Source of the DNA: Halorubellus sp034808145
Lineage (GTDB): Archaea; Halobacteriota; Halobacteria; Halobacteriales; Natrialbaceae
Assembly (NCBI RefSeq): GCF_034808145.1
Contig: NZ_JAXHGM010000001.1
Span: 124,001-188,000 of the forward strand
Direction: 5' to 3'
Length of the DNA stretch: 64,000 nucleotides
A model generated the notes under the pieces. It made no database searches, was not told where the DNA came from, and worked only from the letters and a program-made list of their open reading frames with translations. Positions within the stretch are counted from its first letter, which is position 1. Each line of letters starts with the position of its first letter. A program made the translations under genes and the position numbers. This document shows positions 7,637 through 16,800 of the stretch, one piece after another.

Positions 7637-8326
7637 ATGCGCCCTCCACTCGACCTCCGCGACTGCAGTTACATCGCGGTGCCGCTCATCGTCTCCGCCA
7701 TCGCCGGGATGGCGTCCGAACTGTCACCCTACCCTGTTCGAACGGACCTCGTGCACGCGCTCGAAGGTGGTACCGTCGCGCTCTTCCAGCCGCTCGTCGA
7801 CCCCGCGATCACGACGTTGTTCGTCGCGACCTACCTGCTCGCGTACCCCGCACTCCTCCTCTGGACGTACGTCGCGGTGAAGCGCCAGCAGGGACGGTCG
7901 CGAGCGCTCGACTACGTCGTCACGTACACGACGACCATCGTCGTCTCGATACCGTTCTTCTACTTCGTGCCCGTGGGCGTCACCGGGTACTTCCTCGACG
8001 GCGTCCAGCCCGTTCTCTACGAGTCCACGGGCCCGATACAGGCGTTCATGCTGAACGTCGACACGCTCCAGAAGGCGCTGCCGAGCCTGCACGCCGGCCT
8101 CGCGGCGAGCGCGTCCCTGCACGCACCCCGCGGCTACGAGCGTGCGAGCTGGACGGTCACGGGCGTCGTGCTCGCGTCCACGCTCTACCTCGGCATCCAC
8201 TGGCTGACCGACCTCGCCCTCGGCCTCGGGCTCGCGTACGCGTCCTACCGTCTCACGCCGTCGATCCGCGCCGCGCTCGCTCGCGCCGGCGCCGGCCACG
8301 AGCCCGCACCCGCGAGCGGCGACTGA
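7637..8326 (+). CDS. PAP2-family membrane phosphatase (inositol phosphotransferase-like)
   Basis: A 229-residue protein with about five or six hydrophobic segments. It carries the phosphatase motifs ALPSLHAG and YLGIHWLTDLALG, the PSLHA and HxxxD pieces of the PAP2 superfamily, as in the Aur1/Ipt1-like branch (PAP2_3). It probably hydrolyses or transfers a lipid-linked phosphate at the outer face of the membrane. The start at 7637 (MRPPLDLRD) was chosen from the TATA spacing; a TTG start 17 codons upstream is the alternative. No operon partner is apparent: the next gene on this strand begins 204 nt downstream. Confidence 0.85.
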   Translation: MRPPLDLRDCSYIAVPLIVSAIAGMASELSPYPVRTDLVHALEGGTVALFQPLVDPAITTLFVATYLLAYPALLLWTYVAVKRQQGRSRALDYVVTYTTTIVVSIPFFYFVPVGVTGYFLDGVQPVLYESTGPIQAFMLNVDTLQKALPSLHAGLAASASLHAPRGYERASWTVTGVVLASTLYLGIHWLTDLALGLGLAYASYRLTPSIRAALARAGAGHEPAPASGD

Positions 8327-8530
8327 ACGACCCGACGGTCACCAGACGGCCCGGCGGTCACCACCCACCGCCCGGCGGACCGCCGCCGGTCGCACGGACT
8401 CGGTCGACCGACCGCGACCGGCCGTTCGCGCTCACCCGGCCGACGGCGGTCGGTTCCGGGGGACGGTCGCACCCGGCGGCCGAACGCGTCAGTCCAAAGG
8501 CCTAAGCCCGTTCACGGGCTAGTCCGCACC

Positions 8531-8887
8531 ATGAGTACGGAGACCCAGGACGGCGACGACCTCGAGGAGCGCGTGACGAACTTCCTTCGCCGGAACTTCC
8601 CCCAGATCCAGATGCACGGCGGGAACGCCGCCATCACCGACCTCGACCGCGAGACCGGCGAGGTCTCCATCCAGCTCGGCGGCGCGTGCTCGGGCTGCGG
8701 TATCTCTCCGATGACCATCCAGGCGATCAAGTCCCGCATGGTCAAGGAGATCCCCGAGATCGAGACCGTGCACGCCGACACGGGCATGGACGGCGGCGGC
8801 GGCGGTGGCGGTGGCATGAGCCCGTCGTTCCCCGGTCACGAGGGCGACGACGGCGACGGCGACGAAGGCCCGCAGGCACCGTTCTAG
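8531..8887 (+). CDS. NifU C-terminal-domain iron-sulfur cluster carrier
   Basis: A 118-residue protein built on the NifU C-terminal fold: a helical start LEERVTNFLRRNFPQIQMHGG, then GACSGCGISPMTIQAIK with the CxxC cluster-binding motif. The tail is low complexity: an eight-glycine run, then acidic residues. Proteins of this type carry [4Fe-4S] clusters to apoproteins. The CxxC lies at about residues 56-59. The gene stands alone, with about 200 bp of upstream GC-rich spacer. Confidence 0.87.
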   Translation: MSTETQDGDDLEERVTNFLRRNFPQIQMHGGNAAITDLDRETGEVSIQLGGACSGCGISPMTIQAIKSRMVKEIPEIETVHADTGMDGGGGGGGGMSPSFPGHEGDDGDGDEGPQAPF

Positions 8888-9001
8888 CGGTTCGAGCGCG
8901 CCGGCCACTCCTCCTCGCGACGCAGCACGCGCCGAGAGCGACCGCGACAGCAGCTCGCCGAAAACAACAGTTCTTAGTCGTTGCTTCACTCGAAGGCCGG
9001 T

Positions 9002-10564
9002 ATGGACCGCACCGAGACCGGGCGGAACGTCCTCTTCGTCGTGCTGGACACGGTCCGCAAGGACCACCTCTCGGTCTACGACTACGACCGCCCGACGACG
9101 CCCGCCCTCGAGGACTTCGCCGACGAGGCGGCCGTCTACGAGCAAGCCGTCTCCCCCGCCCCGTGGACGCTCCCCGTGCACGCGTCGATGTTCACGGGCC
9201 TCTATCCGAGCGAGCACGGCGCCAGCCAGGAGAACCCGTACCTGGAGGACGCCACGACGCTCGCGCAATCTCTCTCCGATTCGCACCGTTCGGCGTGCTA
9301 CTCGTCGAACGCGTGGATCACGCCGTACACGCACCTCACCGACGGGTTCGACGACCAGGACAACTTCTTCGAGGTGATGCCCGGCGACCTCCTCTCCGGG
9401 CCGCTCGCGTCCGTCTGGAAGACGATGAACGACAACGACCAGTTGCGGAAGGTCGCGGACTGGCTGGTCAGCGTCGGGAACAAGATCCACGAGTACACCG
9501 CCAGCGGCGAGGGCGCGGACTCGAAGACGCCGGAGGTCATCGACAAGACCCGAGAGTTCATCGCGGACGCCGAGGCCGACGGCGAGAACTGGTTCCAGTT
9601 CATCAACCTGATGGACGCCCACCTCCCCTATCACCCGCCCGAGGAGTACGCCGAGGAGTTCGCGCCCGGCGTCGACTCGACCGCTGTCTGCCAGAACTCC
9701 AAGGAGTACAACTGCGGCGCCAGGGACATCGACGACGACGAGTGGACGGACATCCAGGGGCTGTACGACGCCGAGATACGCCACATGGACGCCCAGCTCG
9801 ACCGGTTGTTCTCGTGGATGCGAGCCGAGGGCGTCTGGGAGGACACGATGGTCGTCGTCTGCGCCGACCACGGCGAGCTGTTCGGCGAACACGACCTGTA
9901 CGGGCACGAGTTCTGCATCTACGACCCGCTCGTGAACGTCCCCTGTCTGGTCAAACACCCCGACCTCGACTCGGGGCGGTACGACGACCAGTTCGAGACC
10001 CTCGACCTCTACGACACCGTCCTCGACCACGCCGGCGGGGACGACCCGGCGGCACTCACGCGAGAGCCGCAAGCCCGAGCGTTCGACCCGGCGCGCTCGC
10101 TGCTGCGCGACGACCACCGTACCTTCGACACGCCGGCGTACGAGGGCGCGGACCGCGACCGCGGCGAGTACGCGTTCGTCGAGTACTACCGCCCCGTCGT
10201 CGAACTCAAGCAGCTCGAACAGAAGGCGAGCGGCGCCGGTATCGCGCTCGACGAGGAGTCGCGGTTCTACTCGCGGATGCGCGCCAGCCGCCGGACGGAC
10301 GCGAAGTACATCCGGAACGAGCGCATCGCCGACGAGTTCTACCGCCTCGAGGGCGACCCCGAGGAGGCGGCCGACCTCGCCGGCGACGCCCGCGAGCACG
10401 CGAGCGAACTCGACGAAGCGGCGCTGGAGGCGACCGAGGCGGCGCTCGCGGCGTTCGAGGAGCGTCGCGGCGGCGAGTGGAAGTCCGTCGACGACGACGA
10501 CGTCCTCTCGGACATGAGCGACGACGCGAAGGACCGCCTGCAGGACCTCGGGTACCTCGAGTAA
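9002..10564 (+). CDS. Sulfatase/alkaline-phosphatase-superfamily enzyme with threonine at the nucleophile position
   Basis: A 520-residue soluble protein, NVLFVVLDTVRKDHLSVY at the N-terminus (metal Asp16) and ADHGELFGEHDLYGHE in the second half. Both are canonical metal-binding motifs of the sulfatase/phosphopantetheine-transferase (alkaline phosphatase) superfamily. The active-site segment reads WTLPVHASMFTG: where true sulfatases have C/S-x-P-x-R for formylglycine, this has T56-L-P-V-H. A Thr nucleophile is typical of phosphotransferases such as LtaS-type enzymes, so phosphodiesterase or transferase activity is at least as likely as sulfate ester hydrolysis. The ATG at 9002 replaces an upstream in-frame start. 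A flippase-like gene follows 70 nt downstream, which suggests surface glycolipid or polysaccharide work. No signal peptide was seen. Confidence 0.85.
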   Translation: MDRTETGRNVLFVVLDTVRKDHLSVYDYDRPTTPALEDFADEAAVYEQAVSPAPWTLPVHASMFTGLYPSEHGASQENPYLEDATTLAQSLSDSHRSACYSSNAWITPYTHLTDGFDDQDNFFEVMPGDLLSGPLASVWKTMNDNDQLRKVADWLVSVGNKIHEYTASGEGADSKTPEVIDKTREFIADAEADGENWFQFINLMDAHLPYHPPEEYAEEFAPGVDSTAVCQNSKEYNCGARDIDDDEWTDIQGLYDAEIRHMDAQLDRLFSWMRAEGVWEDTMVVVCADHGELFGEHDLYGHEFCIYDPLVNVPCLVKHPDLDSGRYDDQFETLDLYDTVLDHAGGDDPAALTREPQARAFDPARSLLRDDHRTFDTPAYEGADRDRGEYAFVEYYRPVVELKQLEQKASGAGIALDEESRFYSRMRASRRTDAKYIRNERIADEFYRLEGDPEEAADLAGDAREHASELDEAALEATEAALAAFEERRGGEWKSVDDDDVLSDMSDDAKDRLQDLGYLE

Positions 10565-10634
10565 CCTTGGCCGACGACCACCGACGAGGCTCAGCTATGA
10601 CAGGAGGATCATCGACGCCAGGAGGACGAGACAC

Positions 10635-11669
10635 GTGACGCGAACGGACGGGTCGCTCGCGGACGTGTTCGGCCGGCAGACCATCGTGAAGATCGCGGTC
10701 GGGTTCGCCATCGCCATCGCGCTCCTGGCGATACTCGCGACCGCGATCGGGTGGCGGTCCGCGCTCGCGGAACTCCGGAGCGCGAACCCCGTCTACGTCG
10801 CGCTCGGCTGTCTGTCGACCGCGCTCGGGCTGATGGCGTGGGGGAAGGCGTGGCAGGTCGTGCTGCGCGTCGGTAACATCGACGCGCCGTACCGCAAGCT
10901 CGTGGTGACGTACTTCGCGGCGACGTTCGCGAACTACGTCACGCCGCTCGGGCAGGCCGGCGGCGAGCCGTTCATCGCGTACGTCCTCTCGCGGGACACC
11001 GAGGCGGACTACGAGCAGAGTCTCGCGAGCGTCGTCACCGCCGACCTCCTGAACCTCCTGCCGTTCTTCAACTTCGCCGCGGTCGGGACCGCGTACCTCG
11101 TGCTCTCCTCGGGGTTCGGCGGGAACGGGACGGCGGACGGGCTCGCGGTCGCGCTCGGCGCGATGGCGGTCGGCGTCCCCGGTATCGTCTGGGCGGGCTG
11201 GCACTGGCGGGACGCCGTGGAATCGCTCGTGCTCTCGCTCGTGAAACCGGTGACGAGCGTCACGAACCGCATCACCGTCGACGGGACGCGAGACCGCATC
11301 GAGCGGTTCTACGAGAGCGTCGAACGCATCGCGAGCGACCCCCGCCAGCTCCTCGTCGCACTCGCGTTCTCGTACGTCGGATGGCTGTTGTTCGCACTCC
11401 CGATGTGGTTCGCCGTGCAGGCCGTCAGCGCGCCCGTCGGCCTCCTGATGGTGCTGTTCATCGTGCCGGCGAGCACCATCGCCGGCCTCGTCCCCACGCC
11501 GGGCGGGCTCGCCGCCGTCGAGGGCGCCATCATCGGGCTGATCGTGAGTCTCACCGCGACCACTGGCGCGACCGCGACCGCCGTCACCACGCTGTACCGC
11601 CTCGAAAGCTACGTGTTCGCGCTCGTGCTCGGCGGTATCGCCGCGTTCTGGGTGACGTACCGGACGTAG
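10635..11669 (+). CDS. Flippase-like LPLAT/UPF0104 membrane protein (AglD/MprF family)
   Basis: A 344-residue integral membrane protein with about eight hydrophobic helices. It has the hallmark segment YFAATFANYVTPLGQAGGEPF and the late VPTPGGLAAVEGAIIG motif of the lysylphosphatidylglycerol synthase TM/flippase-like family (PF03706). Members move lipid-linked sugars or aminoacyl lipids; the substrate here is unknown. It starts at GTG 10635, 10 nt after a GGAGG sequence; the nearby ATG at 10597 runs into a stop after 13 codons. Its position directly after the sulfatase-superfamily gene suggests joint action on the cell surface. Confidence 0.85.
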   Translation: MTRTDGSLADVFGRQTIVKIAVGFAIAIALLAILATAIGWRSALAELRSANPVYVALGCLSTALGLMAWGKAWQVVLRVGNIDAPYRKLVVTYFAATFANYVTPLGQAGGEPFIAYVLSRDTEADYEQSLASVVTADLLNLLPFFNFAAVGTAYLVLSSGFGGNGTADGLAVALGAMAVGVPGIVWAGWHWRDAVESLVLSLVKPVTSVTNRITVDGTRDRIERFYESVERIASDPRQLLVALAFSYVGWLLFALPMWFAVQAVSAPVGLLMVLFIVPASTIAGLVPTPGGLAAVEGAIIGLIVSLTATTGATATAVTTLYRLESYVFALVLGGIAAFWVTYRT

Positions 11670-11715
11670 CTCGCTGACCGGACGCGGTCGGCGACCGCCC
11701 CGCGACCACCGCCGG

Positions 11716-12633
11716 CTACGGTTCGCGGACGCCGACGCCGGCCTCCCACGCTCGCAGCAGCCTCGTCAGCACGCGGTTCGTGGGGACGTCGAGGTCGAGC
11801 TCGCGGCGCGCCTCGCGGGCGGCGTCGACGACGTAGCCGTTGATCGCGTCGACCTCCGTCCGCCGCCCGGCCTCGACGTCCTGGCGCATCGACGACGTGT
11901 TCGTCGCCGTTCCGTCGGCGACGGCTTCGACGCGCGCCACGGCCTCGCGGTTCGACAGCGAGACGCCGCGCGCTCTCGCGACCCGCGCGGTCTCCCGCGC
12001 CGCCCCGCGAGCGAGTTCGTTCGCGTCCCCGGAGAGCAGCGCGCCGTTGTCGACGCGCGCGAGCGCCGTCACCGCGTTGATGCCGGCGTTCACCGCGAGC
12101 TTCGCCCAGAGCCGCCGGGGCATGTCCCCGACCGCGTCGCAGTCGAACCCGACCGCGTCGAACGCCGCCGCGAGCGGCTCCGCGGTCGACGATCCGCCAC
12201 CGTCGGCCGCGCCGACGACGACCTCGCCGCGGCCCGTGCACTCGACGACGCCCGGCTCTCGGAGTATCGCGCCACAGGTCGCGGTACCTGCCAGGACGTC
12301 GGCGTCGAGGTGGGCGGCGAGGGTCTCCTCGTTCCCCATGCCGTTCTGGAGCGAGCACACCGCGTCGAAGTCGCCGGTCGCGAGCGCCGCCGCAGCGTCG
12401 GCGGTGTCGAACGCCTTCACGGTCACGAGCGCCACGTCCCCCGAGAGGCCCGTGCCGTCCGTCGTCGCGGCGGGCGTCGTCGACCCCTCGAACGCGCCCT
12501 CGACGCGGAGGCCGGAGTCGCGAACCGCGCCGACGTGCGGGTCGCGACCGACGAGCGTGACGTCGTGCTCGCGCGCCAGTACGCCACCGAGTAGCGACCC
12601 GAGACTCCCCGCGCCGAAGACGACGATGTCCAT
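11716..12633 (-). CDS. panE: 2-dehydropantoate 2-reductase (ketopantoate reductase)
   Basis: A 305-residue enzyme. The N-terminal Rossmann motif MDIVVFGAGSLGSLLGGV binds NADPH. The central segment VCSLQNGMGNEETLAAH and the C-terminal domain, with LWAKLAVNAGINAVTAL, carry the Lys and Asn typical of PanE/ApbA catalysis. It reduces 2-dehydropantoate to pantoate in coenzyme A synthesis. The ATG at 12633 is preferred to an in-frame GTG three codons upstream because the protein then begins directly with the beta strand. The gene converges with the flippase gene and shows no operon partner. Confidence 0.92.
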   Translation of the reverse strand: MDIVVFGAGSLGSLLGGVLAREHDVTLVGRDPHVGAVRDSGLRVEGAFEGSTTPAATTDGTGLSGDVALVTVKAFDTADAAAALATGDFDAVCSLQNGMGNEETLAAHLDADVLAGTATCGAILREPGVVECTGRGEVVVGAADGGGSSTAEPLAAAFDAVGFDCDAVGDMPRRLWAKLAVNAGINAVTALARVDNGALLSGDANELARGAARETARVARARGVSLSNREAVARVEAVADGTATNTSSMRQDVEAGRRTEVDAINGYVVDAAREARRELDLDVPTNRVLTRLLRAWEAGVGVREP

Positions 12634-12711
12634 GCTCGACACTACCGTCGTCGCGCGAGAAAAACGCTCCCGTCGCCGCGCAACGACCCCGGGCGACGAC
12701 CGCGTCCGCGG

Positions 12712-13011
12712 CTAGTCCTCCGTCCAGTAGTAGATGTCCTCGCGCTCGGTTCCACAGTTCGGGCACGCCTCCGGGAGGTCGCCGTCGAGCTGCCCCATCT
12801 CGCCGCACTCCCAGCACCGCCACATCAACTCCGCCTCCCCGAAGTCGTGGCCCGCACGCGAGTGCTCGATGCTCCACCCCTCGACGCCGTCCTCCGCGGT
12901 GACGTAGAACCCGTGCTCGTCGAACCCGCGGACGTGCCCGAGCAACTCGCCGTCCTCGCCGTACACCTTCGTGCCGAACTTGACGTCCGACCGCTCCTCG
13001 GACTGACTCAT
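12712..13011 (-). CDS. Small zinc-ribbon protein (DUF7130-like)
   Basis: A 99-residue protein. Residues about 10-60 (FGTKVYGEDGELLGHVRGFDEHGFYVTAEDG) look like a small beta barrel of the PRC-barrel kind. The C-terminal half has a rubredoxin-like zinc ribbon, CWECGEMG ... CPNCGTERE. It resembles a widespread haloarchaeal family annotated DUF7130. The function is unknown. The start at 13011 (MSQSEERSD) removes nine unlikely residues. Confidence 0.75.
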   Translation of the reverse strand: MSQSEERSDVKFGTKVYGEDGELLGHVRGFDEHGFYVTAEDGVEGWSIEHSRAGHDFGEAELMWRCWECGEMGQLDGDLPEACPNCGTEREDIYYWTED

Positions 13012-13168
13012 ACCACGATAAACGGTACCACGGAACATAAGCTTCCGTCCCGGTCCGCAGTCCGCACCCTGTCAGATAGCGACCGAGTGACGACAGAACG
13101 ATGTTCTCTCCGGGGAACCGGTCTGAAAATCGGGGTCCGCGACGGCAGTGACCGCTCTGGACGCGCCG

Positions 13169-13555
13169 TCAGTAGACGTTGACGTCCAGCTCCACGTCGC
13201 TATCGGAGGTGCTCGTGTGGAAGTTCCCGTACCCTTGGATGGTGTAGTACGCACCGTCGTCACCGGGGGTGTTCGGATACCCGTTCACGGTTCCTTCGAT
13301 GGTGACGTAGTCGCCGCTCTCGCTGATATCCGCCCCGCAGCCGTTCTCGACGTCGACCCACTCGGCCTCGACGATTACCTTGAAATCGCCGTACCCTCTG
13401 ACCGTGATGTTCCCGTCAGCGGCCGCGGTTGCACCTGTCTCCGCGCTCGCCGCCGACGCGGTCCCAGCGAGTCCGCCGACCGCAGCACTCGCCGCGACTG
13501 CACTCTTCTTGAGGACGCTACGTCTGCTCTCGGTCGTCTGGTGTTCGTCCGACAT
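13169..13555 (-). CDS. Small Tat-secreted beta-rich protein, function unknown
   Basis: A 128-residue protein with a Tat signal (ESRRSVLKKSAVAASAAVGG, then AxA-type cleavage near SAASAE) and no lipobox, so it is probably released or cell-wall bound. The mature part of about 90 residues has two similar halves, each beginning with a strand and a YG turn: TVRGYGDFKVIVEAEW and TIQGYGNFHTSTSDSD. Both end in alternating V/D strands. Two cysteines are absent; a single Cys is in ENGCGADI. I do not recognise the family. The upstream region is unusually AT-rich and holds several TATA-like sequences. Confidence 0.65.
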   Translation of the reverse strand: MSDEHQTTESRRSVLKKSAVAASAAVGGLAGTASAASAETGATAAADGNITVRGYGDFKVIVEAEWVDVENGCGADISESGDYVTIEGTVNGYPNTPGDDGAYYTIQGYGNFHTSTSDSDVELDVNVY

Positions 13556-13843
13556 GCACTCCAGCATATCTCGAAAGCAGTATTATACTTTTCCAAATAT
13601 TATCTGCTTAATTATTTATAATCTATTTTAATATACCCAAAAACACGGCCAGAAATACGCGTCCGCGTGGCTGGAGTTCGGAACAGAACGCCGATTTCAA
13701 AACTCGCGACAGGTCCTCAAGCATGAAGTATTCTGTAGCTGTCCGTTCTGGAAAACTACGAACTAGCGTACCAATATCGAGCACGCCAATCGGGGTACGA
13801 ACGGCGAGGGCGCGACTGGTCTCGAATCGTTCCGGTCACCGAG
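13556..13843. other. AT-rich intergenic region
   Basis: The interval 13575-13640 is the most AT-rich stretch of the window (multiple ATTAT, TTTATAAT and TTTAATAT words). It provides the promoter for the Tat protein gene on the minus strand. The rest, up to the polC stop, shows no gene or clear terminator. Confidence 0.5.
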
Positions 13844-16800
13844 TCACATGAAGTCCGCGATGCCGGACTGCTTGTTGTGGTCGTTCTCGAAGATGGATTC
13901 GAGCGCGCGCTCCAACTTCTCCAAGCGCTGCTTGGTGTAGGGGCGGCAGCCGAAGTCGTCGGCGACGTCGATGGCGGTCTGCATGTACTTGTTCACGCTG
14001 CCCTGGTGGACGGTGAGGTTCACGCGCCCGCCGCACTCGCGGCACTCGCCGGTGAGCGGCATCCGTCGGTACTTCTCGCCGCAATCGAGACACCGCGTCT
14101 CCTGACGCGCGAACGCCCGCAGGTTCCCGATGAGGTCCGGCAGGAAGTGCCCCTCGATGATGCGCTCGGCCACGTCCGTCTCGTCGACCGCGCGCAGGTT
14201 CCGAGAGAGGTGCAGTTGCGCGTCCATCTTCTCCTCCATCGACCCCAGCGTCTTGTACGCCGACAGGTCCGGGCCGAGCGCCAGGTCGCTCGTATCGTGC
14301 GTGTGGAAGAAGTCCGTGTACTCGCGCTCCGTATCGAGGTTCTCCTCCGCTATCGTCATCACGTCCTCGACGTCCTCCGGGTCCGCCATCTCCCGCGTCG
14401 CCTCGTAGAACTCCCGCGGGTACTCCCACATCACGTCCATGTTGTGCGCCTCGTCGTCGATCTCCGACGGATCGATTCGCGAAGACATGACCAGCGGCGC
14501 GTCCATCCTGCCGCCCCGCTGGTCCGGCAGGTAGGTTTTGCTAAAATTCAAAAGCCCATCTAGAAGGAGCATCACGCAATCTTCATCCCCGTCACAGTTG
14601 CGTCTTTTCGCGGCGTGGAAGTACGGGTGTGCGTAGCCGACGGCGGCGGTCGTGAACCCGACGACGCGGCCGACCGTTGCGGCGCTCGTGTGGGGAGCCA
14701 TGCCGAAGACGAGTTCGCCGATGAGGTCGTCGCGGTCGTCGAACTCGTAGAAGCGGTCGAGGCCGTAGTACTGCGCGAGGAGGTCGTCGACGAAGTCCGC
14801 CGTCTTCAGCATGTGTTCGGCGGCGCCGTCGCTGAGGACGATGTCTTGCACCTTCAGCTCGACGAGCTGGTCGTCGTGCCTGAGGGCGTCGCCGTGGACG
14901 TCGGTCTCGTAGCCGAGGCCGCGGAACTGGTCGGCGGTGGCGTCGAGTTCGCTCGGGCGGACGGCGGTGACGGGGAGGTCCGTCATGTCGTAGCGGACGG
15001 TGCCGTCCTTGAACGACGTGACGCCGTGTTTCGCGCGGAGGACGCCCTTCTCCATTGGCTCGGGCGTCTTGTTCGCGCTCGAGAGGCCTTTGACGCCTTT
15101 GAGCATGTCGAACGCGTTCTCGCGTTCGCCGACCGCCAGCATGGCGTCCTGGTAGACTGCGTTCACGTCGACGTCGGTCGGTTCGACGCTCGTGCCGTCG
15201 GCGTCGCAGCGGTCGCAGTACACGCGTCCGGCCTCGTCCGGTTCGAGGTCCTGCTCGCAGAACGGACACCAGTACTCCGGTTCGGTTCGGGCGTTGCACT
15301 CGGGGCAGCGGGCGCGCCACGATTCGGTCCCGCAGTCCGTGCAGCGCCGGCGGCCGACCTGGGCTTCGACGATACCGGGCGTGGAGCGCATGTCGGGGGC
15401 GTGCTTGGCGGCGTCGCTCACCGAGCGCTGGCTCCCGCCGGCTTCGCCGATGGGGAACAGCGTGTGGACGGCCGGGGAGAGGTCGCGGGACTCGGACTTC
15501 TCCGGGCGCCCCATGCGGTTCCCGATCCGGGTCGGTGCGCGCTCCCGCAACTCGAACGGCGCGACCTCGTTCGCGGCTTCGATGGCGTTCTCGCCGTCGA
15601 CGTACTCGCGAGCGCGCTCCGAGAGGTCGTCGGCGCTCCAGGGCTTCGCCAGGTGGACGGTCGGGCCGTCCGCGGACGGGTCGCGCGTCGGCTCGACGCC
15701 GAGCGACCGCGCGAGCGGCACCCAGTCGTCGACGCGGAGCTCGTCGTCGGTCTGGCGGTGCGTGACGAGGAGACGTTCGAGCACGCGTCGCGTCGTCTCC
15801 GTGCGTTCGAGCACGAGCACGCCGGGGTTGTCGGGGTCGACGGGCTCCCGTGCGTCGTCGTCCGTCTGGTCGACGGTCCCGTCGTTCGTCGCGTCCGCCC
15901 TCTCGTCCGCGCCGTCGTCGTCGCGAGCGAGCGTCCCGCCGTCGGCCACCGCGGGCTCGACCGCGGCGTCCGCGACCGCGTCCGCGAGCGTCTCGAAGTC
16001 CGCGACGCTCACGTCGTGGAACATGTACGTGTACTTCGGGTGCAACGGTGCGTCGTACGCCGTCGTCCACTCGAGCGCCTCGCTCGCCGTCGGGTCCGCG
16101 AGGTCGACGCGCGGCGAATCCGCGAGCGCCTGCACGTTACACTCGGTCGCGTCGAGGTCCTGCCGCCACCACTCGACCGTGTACGACGCCGGCGCGAGCG
16201 GGTGGTTGTTCTCCACGAACTCGCCGTAGTTCACGAGGTACTCGCCGAGGTCGAGGATGGACTCGACGCCGTTCCGGACCTCCTTCGCCTCCGCTGGGTC
16301 GTCGATCCGGCGGACGTCCCCGTTCGCGAGCCGGACCGTCGGCCCGTCGATGGAGTCCACGGGCACGACCCCGGCGGCCTTCCCCGGCCGCTCGGTCTTG
16401 ATCTGCGTGCCCGTCGCGAGGAAGTCGTCGACGAGATGCATCGTCGCCGGATGCACGCCCGCCGTCGCGAACCCGTGATTCCGAGCGCGCCCGTACCGCA
16501 GTCGGAACCCGCCGGACTCGCTCGGATGCCCGAACACCGGCCGGCCAGCGATGAGGTCCCGCAGGAACTTCTTCGACGGCTCCGGTCGCGCCGGGCCGTC
16601 CTCCGCGTCGCCGTCGTCGTCGGCCGCGGGCACGTCGCCCTCGCCCTCGTTCGCGTCCGCGTCGTCGTCGCCGTCGTCGGCCGCGGCGTCGCCGTCGTCA
16701 CCGCCGATGGTGCCGTCGATGAGGTCCTGGAGCCACGGCCAATCGACCTCCTCGAGCTGGCGCGTGTACCGCTGGATCTTCGGAGCTTTCAGTGCGATTC

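Noticed and set aside
14534..14608. Possible sequencing or assembly error or an inserted element in polC
   Set aside because: The frame and all conserved residues of the catalytic motif are kept exactly, so a random error or insertion is unlikely; only synonymous usage differs.
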